A stretch of 9,449 bases of DNA from SG8-41 sp029864385 (GTDB taxonomy: Bacteria; Pseudomonadota; Gammaproteobacteria; Burkholderiales; SG8-41). The notes under the pieces were generated by a model. That model did not search any database. It saw only the letters and a program-made list of their open reading frames with translations, and was not told where the DNA came from. This document shows, in pieces, positions 5,613 through 9,449 of the stretch (positions are counted from its first letter, which is position 1; every line of letters starts with the position of its first letter). The DNA lies in NCBI GenBank assembly GCA_029864385.1, contig JAOTTL010000146.1:1-9449 (forward strand), given 5' to 3'. The position numbers were made by a program, and so were the translations under genes.

Positions 5613-6701
5613 ATGACGGTGAATCTGCTCGGGCTTGATCAGGAAGGACTGAAGGCCTTCTGCGCTGACCTGGGCGAGAAGCCGTATCGCGCCCGGCAGT
5701 TGCTACGCTGGATTCATCAGGTCGGCGTCGACGATTTCGCTGCCATGACCGATGTGTCAAAGGCGCTGCGCACCCGCCTGCAGGATTGCGCGCGCATTGT
5801 CGCGCCCAGCGTGATACGCGACACGACGGCCGGTGATGACACGCGCAAGTGGCTGCTCGACGTCGGCACGGGTAATGCCATCGAGACTGTCTTCATCCCG
5901 GAGGAAAACCGCGGCACGTTGTGCATATCGTCGCAGGCCGGGTGTGCGCTCGAGTGCTCGTTCTGCTCCACGGGGGCGCAGGGTTTCAATCGCAACCTGT
6001 CGACCGAGGAGATCATCGGCCAACTATGGTGGGCGAACCGGTGCCTGGGCCGCGGCGTCTCGGCCGATCGTCCCATCAGCAACGTCGTGATGATGGGCAT
6101 GGGAGAGCCACTTGCGAATTTCGATAACGTGGTGGCGGCGCTGCAGATCATGCTCGACGACTTGGCCTACGGCCTCTCCCGACGGCGGGTGACGGTTTCG
6201 ACGGCGGGGCTGGTGCCGGGCATCGATCGGCTGCGGGACGCGTGCCCGGTAGCGCTCGCGGTTTCGCTGCATGCGCCCAACGATGGGCTGCGCGATCGCC
6301 TGGTGCCGATCAACCGTAAGTATCCCATCAAGGAGCTGCTGGCTGCGTGCGTGCGCTACATCGACCAGGCGCCGCGTAATTACATCATGTTTGAGTACGT
6401 CATGCTGGGCGGTGTAAACGACAGCGTGGGCCAGGCGCGCGAGCTCGCGGCGCTGGTTAAGGACGTGCCTTGCAAGCTCAACCTGATCCCGTTCAATTCT
6501 TTTCCGGGCTCGAGCTACGTGCGCTCTGCGCCCGACGTCATTGCGCGTTTCCGCGACGTCCTGCTGCAGGCGGGACTGGTCGCCACGATCCGCAAGACAC
6601 GCGGCGACGATATCGAGGCGGCTTGCGGGCAGCTGGCGGGGCAGGTCCAGGACCGGACGAAGCGCCGGCAACGCCGCGACGAGGAGGAACTGACGCGATG
6701 A
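5613..6701 (+). CDS. rlmN: Dual-specificity 23S rRNA A2503 / tRNA A37 C2-methyltransferase RlmN (radical SAM)
   Basis: RlmN makes 2-methyladenosine at A2503 of 23S rRNA and A37 of certain tRNAs by a radical SAM mechanism that passes through a methylated cysteine. The protein has 362 residues from the ATG at 5613. The 4Fe-4S cysteines are Cys111, Cys115 and Cys118 in CALECSFC. The two mechanistic cysteines seen in E. coli RlmN (118 and 355) correspond to Cys104 in LCISSQ and Cys338 in DIEAACGQLAG, so all five key cysteines are present. Also visible are the N-terminal KPYRARQLLRWIHQ, the SAM-binding MMGMGEPLANFDNV, SLHAPNDGLRDRLVPINRKY and FEYVMLGGVND. GAGG (5604-5607) serves as ribosome site; a GTG at 5610 is a possible alternative start. 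The stop overlaps the pilF start in ATGA. Confidence 0.97.
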   Translation: MTVNLLGLDQEGLKAFCADLGEKPYRARQLLRWIHQVGVDDFAAMTDVSKALRTRLQDCARIVAPSVIRDTTAGDDTRKWLLDVGTGNAIETVFIPEENRGTLCISSQAGCALECSFCSTGAQGFNRNLSTEEIIGQLWWANRCLGRGVSADRPISNVVMMGMGEPLANFDNVVAALQIMLDDLAYGLSRRRVTVSTAGLVPGIDRLRDACPVALAVSLHAPNDGLRDRLVPINRKYPIKELLAACVRYIDQAPRNYIMFEYVMLGGVNDSVGQARELAALVKDVPCKLNLIPFNSFPGSSYVRSAPDVIARFRDVLLQAGLVATIRKTRGDDIEAACGQLAGQVQDRTKRRQRRDEEELTR

Positions 6702-7492
6702 GCGTGAAATCGCTCGCGCCCGCGCTAGGCCTGGTATGCGCGCTCGTGGCGGGATGCGCGACGCAGCCGGCCTCCGATACGGAGCTGCAACCTAGAACGG
6801 CGACCAGCGGTGAAGAAAGCCAGGCTCGCGCTCGGGCGCGTATTCACACGGAGCTGGCAGCCAGCTATTACCAGCTGGGCAACATGGGGGTTGCGCTCGA
6901 GGAAGTGAGGGAGGCCCTGCAGAGCGATTCGACCTACGGTCCGGCTCACAACGCTGCGGGGCTGGTCTACGGCGCGCTCAAGCGGGACAGCCAGGCCGAA
7001 GCGAGCTTCCAGCGCGCGTTGAGCATCAACGCGCTCGACTCCGACGCCAACAACAATTACGGAGAATTCCTGTGCGCGCGCAAACGCGAGCAGGAAAGCA
7101 TTCGGTATTTCATGACGGCTGTGGAAAATCCGCTTTACCAAAGGCCGGACCGCTCGTATGTCAATGCGGGAATCTGCGCGCGCCGGCAGGGCGATGTCGG
7201 AGCGGCGGAGAACTATTTCCGGCAGGCGCTGCGGGTGCGGCCGAACCAGCCCCAGGCGCTATACAACCTTGCCGAGCTGGAGTACGAAGGACGCAAATAT
7301 GATGCAGCCAGGGACCACGTGGATCTTCTGATGCGCGTTGCTCAACCTAATGCGGAAGCGCTTTGGCTGGCGGTGCGCATCGAGCGCAAGCGGGGTGATG
7401 CTGCGTCAGCGGCAAGCTACGCCCAACAGCTGCAGAAGAATTTTCCCGGTTCCAAGGAGGCGCGCGCCCTGAGCGCAGGCCAGTTCGAATGA
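6698..7492 (+). CDS. pilF: Type IV pilus biogenesis/stability lipoprotein PilF (PilW), TPR protein
   Basis: PilF/PilW is an outer-membrane lipoprotein pilotin that helps the PilQ secretin reach and multimerise in the outer membrane, as needed for type IV pili. The 264-residue product begins with a lipoprotein signal ending in the lipobox LVAGC, giving lipidated Cys20. Ala at position +2 does not look like an inner-membrane retention signal. Residues about 46-250 are a run of roughly six tetratricopeptide units, for example AASYYQLGNMGVALEEVREAL, then AHNAAGLVYGALKRDSQAEA, and YVNAGICARRQGDVGAAENY, which is typical of PilF. P. aeruginosa PilF is about 252 residues. The start is set by the ATGA overlap with rlmN and a strong GAGGAGG site (6681-6687). 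No other pilus genes are in the window, which is usual for this locus. Confidence 0.93.
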   Translation: MSVKSLAPALGLVCALVAGCATQPASDTELQPRTATSGEESQARARARIHTELAASYYQLGNMGVALEEVREALQSDSTYGPAHNAAGLVYGALKRDSQAEASFQRALSINALDSDANNNYGEFLCARKREQESIRYFMTAVENPLYQRPDRSYVNAGICARRQGDVGAAENYFRQALRVRPNQPQALYNLAELEYEGRKYDAARDHVDLLMRVAQPNAEALWLAVRIERKRGDAASAASYAQQLQKNFPGSKEARALSAGQFE

Positions 7493-8523
7493 GCGAAACC
7501 GACGATCAAACAACGGAAGACGCGACCGGGGAATTTGGGGTCAAGCCTGGCGCGCGCCTGGCCGAGGCACGCGAGCACCTCAAGCTGAGCGCGACTGACG
7601 TCGCGCGTCAGCTCAAGCTTTCGGTAGGGCAGGTGGAGGCGCTGGAAACGGACCAGTTCGAGCGTCTGCCCGGTTCTGTGTTCGTGCGCGGCTTCATCCG
7701 CAATTACGCGCGGCTGGTCAAACTTGATCCGGAAGATCTGCTCCAGGCGGCGGGCAACAGGCTGCCGCAGCAGGCATCACGGCCCGAAACGCCGCCGTCG
7801 AAGGACATACCGTTCCCGTCAGCCCGACCTCGCCGGTGGCCGAAATACGCCTGGATAGCGGGCGTGCTCGTTGTCGCGCTCGCGTGTTACGAATTTTTCG
7901 TCAGCAGTGAAGAGCCCGTGATCACTACGCATCCGACGGAGGTCGCACCTACGCCGGTACCCGTGGCGATACCCAAGGAGGAGCAAACGCCTGCGCCGCT
8001 GGCCACTCCATCCGAGTCACAGGAGGTGCCAGCGACGCTTGCCGCCGCCGCGCCGAGCGAGCCGGATGTCGAAAAAGCGGCAGCGCCGGAGCCCGTAGCA
8101 GAAGTTCCTGCGCCGGAGCCCGTATCGGTGGTTTCCGCGCCGGAGCCGGTGCAACCGCCTTCTACCGCAGCCCCGGAGTCCGTCGCGGTAGTTTCTGCAC
8201 CTGAGCCGGTGCAGCCGCCTTCTACCTCAGCGCTTCCCTCGCCAGAACCGGAAACACCAGCCCAAGCGTCGAAACCGGCAAAACGGCAGGTAATGCTCGT
8301 GTTCGAGGATGAGTCCTGGGTCGAGATTCGCGATCGCGACGGCAAACTGATCCTGTTTCAGCTCAATCTGCCGGGCACGCGCCAAGTCGTGAGCGGGCCG
8401 CCGCCGCTGTCGTTCGTCATCGGCAACCCGCAGGGTGTGCGGCTTACATACGACGAGCGTCCAGTGGATTTAACGCGCCACACGCCGCCGCAGACCGGAG
8501 TCGCTCGGATGACTCTGGAATGA
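7489..8523 (+). CDS. rodZ: Cytoskeletal/cell-shape protein RodZ (HTH-TM-DUF4115)
   Basis: RodZ links the MreB cytoskeleton to the membrane and helps set rod shape. The 344 residues (E. coli about 337) show the expected order. First is a cytoplasmic helix-turn-helix domain near 20-85 (GARLAEAREHLKLSATDVA, VEALETDQFERLPGSVFVRG, FIRNYARLVKLDPEDL). One transmembrane helix follows at about 120-138 (YAWIAGVLVVALACYEFFV). Then comes a Pro/Glu/Ala/Val-rich periplasmic linker at about 139-264, and the C-terminal DUF4115 beta domain from 266 (WVEIRDRDGKLI, SFVIGNPQGVRLTYD). The linker contains an internal tandem duplication with a 20-residue period. The start overlaps the pilF stop in ATGA with no clear ribosome site, suggesting translational coupling, and the stop likewise overlaps ispG. 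Confidence 0.95.
   Translation: MSETDDQTTEDATGEFGVKPGARLAEAREHLKLSATDVARQLKLSVGQVEALETDQFERLPGSVFVRGFIRNYARLVKLDPEDLLQAAGNRLPQQASRPETPPSKDIPFPSARPRRWPKYAWIAGVLVVALACYEFFVSSEEPVITTHPTEVAPTPVPVAIPKEEQTPAPLATPSESQEVPATLAAAAPSEPDVEKAAAPEPVAEVPAPEPVSVVSAPEPVQPPSTAAPESVAVVSAPEPVQPPSTSALPSPEPETPAQASKPAKRQVMLVFEDESWVEIRDRDGKLILFQLNLPGTRQVVSGPPPLSFVIGNPQGVRLTYDERPVDLTRHTPPQTGVARMTLE
8128..8226 (+). repeat. 60-bp imperfect tandem duplication in the rodZ linker
   Basis: The codons for VVSAPEPVQPPST occur at 8128-8166 and again at 8188-8226, a 60-bp (20-codon) period. Both copies are amino-acid identical over 13 residues but differ at several wobble positions, so the duplication is not recent or has drifted. 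Shorter APEPV-type units precede it (about 8092-8127). The repeat lengthens the low-complexity periplasmic linker without changing frame. Confidence 0.8.
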
Positions 8524-9449
8524 ATTGCTATCCCGATTACGGCCCTGCCGCGCGGCGCACAAGCGCCCGGGTTCAGGTCGCGCATGTCGCGATCGGTGGG
8601 GACGCGCCTATCGTCGTTCAGTCCATGACAAATACGGACACGGCGGATGTGGCGGCCACAGTGCATCAGGTGGCGGCGCTTGCGCGGGCGGGCTCGGAAA
8701 TCGTGCGTATTACCGTCAATGACACTGCCGCCGCCGCGGCCGTTCCCCTGATCCGCGAGCGGCTCGACGCAATGGGCGTGAATGTGCCGCTGGTGGGGGA
8801 TTTTCATTTCAATGGGCATCGATTGCTGGCGCAGCATCCCGTGTGCGCCGAAGCCCTCGCTAAACTCCGTATCAATCCGGGCAACGTCGGGCGCGGCTCG
8901 CGGCGCGACGATCAGTTCGCGACGATGATCGAGTTTGCCTGTCGTTACGACAAGGCAGTGCGCATTGGCGTCAATTGGGGAAGCCTCGACCCGGAGCTGC
9001 TCGCGCGCATGATGGATGAGAATGCGCGCCAGGCACAGCCGGATGACGCCGCGGTCGTCACGCGCAAGGCGCTGGTGAGCTCTGCACTGGAAAGTGCGCG
9101 CCAGGCGGAGCACCTCGGCCTCGCGCATGACCGTATCGTGTTGTCCTGCAAGGTGAGCGGCGTGCAGGACTTGATTACCGTCTACCGGGATCTCGCTCGA
9201 TGCGAGGACTTCGCATTGCACCTTGGTCTGACTGAAGCGGGCATGGGCTCGAAGGGAATAGTCGCCTCATCCACCGCGCTCGCCGTGCTGCTGCAAGAAG
9301 GCATCGGCGATACCATCCGCGTTTCGCTGACGCCGGAGCCGGGAGGCGACCGTACCCGCGAGGTCGTCGTGGCGCAGGAGATCCTTCAGACCATGGGCCT
9401 GCGCTCATTCGCTCCGCTCGTGATTGCCTGCCCCGGCTGCGGCCGCACG
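8520..9449 (+). CDS. ispG: 4-hydroxy-3-methylbut-2-enyl-diphosphate synthase IspG/GcpE, 5' part (3' end outside window)
   Basis: IspG converts 2-C-methylerythritol 2,4-cyclodiphosphate to HMBPP in the MEP isoprenoid pathway using a 4Fe-4S cluster. The frame starts at the ATG overlapping the rodZ stop and stays open for 310 codons to the window edge, so the 3' end is missing. Recognisable segments are the TIM-barrel start IVVQSMTNTDTADVAATVHQ, SEIVRITVND, LVGDFHFNGH, LRINPGNVGRGSR, VRIGVNWGSLD, LHLGLTEAGMGSKGIVAS, EGIGDTIRVSLTPEP and ACPGCGRT just before the edge. The last contains the first two of the three expected cluster cysteines; the third lies beyond the window. The CPGCGR form and the GMGSKG stretch fit the slightly longer betaproteobacterial/Xanthomonadales-like IspG rather than E. 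coli's CPTCSR. No ribosome site is evident, so coupling to rodZ is likely. Confidence 0.95.
   Translation, partial: MNCYPDYGPAARRTSARVQVAHVAIGGDAPIVVQSMTNTDTADVAATVHQVAALARAGSEIVRITVNDTAAAAAVPLIRERLDAMGVNVPLVGDFHFNGHRLLAQHPVCAEALAKLRINPGNVGRGSRRDDQFATMIEFACRYDKAVRIGVNWGSLDPELLARMMDENARQAQPDDAAVVTRKALVSSALESARQAEHLGLAHDRIVLSCKVSGVQDLITVYRDLARCEDFALHLGLTEAGMGSKGIVASSTALAVLLQEGIGDTIRVSLTPEPGGDRTREVVVAQEILQTMGLRSFAPLVIACPGCGRT

Noticed and set aside
8358..9221. 287-codon open frame on the - strand across the rodZ end and ispG
   Set aside because: The + strand here encodes unmistakable RodZ C-terminus and IspG; the antisense product shows no family features.
1..9449. A dedicated novel multi-gene system such as defence, toxin-antitoxin or a mobile island
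   Set aside because: Every long gene is a recognisable housekeeping protein in a common gammaproteobacterial order. No transposase, integrase, tRNA attachment site or unassigned gene is seen; only the heptad elements remain unexplained.

Overview
The window is a GC-rich chromosomal stretch of housekeeping genes, all on the + strand. Both the gene order and the proteins point to a gammaproteobacterium. accA followed directly by tilS, and ndk-rlmN-pilF-rodZ-ispG, are arrangements typical of that class. The IspG carries the CPGCGR cluster motif seen in Xanthomonadales-like and betaproteobacterial IspGs rather than the enterobacterial CPTCSR form. I would guess a Xanthomonadales/Nevskiales/Steroidobacter-like lineage, but the window alone does not fix it.

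Layout. (1) 2-640: the 3' part of a tartrate/D-malate dehydrogenase-type decarboxylating dehydrogenase. (2) 758-2479: a complete periplasmic gamma-glutamyltranspeptidase. (3) 2480-2620: a short intergenic region filled by two heptanucleotide repeat arms that are imperfectly complementary to each other, followed by a candidate -10 box very close to the next start. (4) 2621-4976: accA (carboxyltransferase alpha subunit, first step of fatty-acid synthesis) overlapping tilS (tRNA-Ile lysidine synthetase). tilS contains an in-frame block of heptad repeats. (5) 4977-5173: an intergenic region with small inverted repeats and a candidate ndk promoter. (6) 5174-9449: a tight cluster of ndk, rlmN, pilF, rodZ and ispG. 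ndk and rlmN are 13 nt apart and each of the next three junctions is a 4-nt ATGA overlap. ispG runs off the right edge.

How the genes relate. The right-hand cluster looks like one polycistronic unit serving nucleotide pools (Ndk), rRNA/tRNA methylation (RlmN), type IV pilus assembly (PilF), rod shape (RodZ) and isoprenoid precursor synthesis (IspG). These share a transcript rather than a pathway. accA-tilS is a similar cotranscribed housekeeping pair. The dehydrogenase and GGT at the left show no evident functional link to each other or to the rest.

The most notable non-gene signal is a pair of bipartite heptad-repeat elements. One lies between ggt and accA. The other is inside the tilS reading frame, where it encodes a 7-residue-periodic insert in a TilS loop. 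The two elements share a related heptad core, which suggests one dispersed repeat family. I see no dedicated defence, mobile or biosynthetic system in this window.
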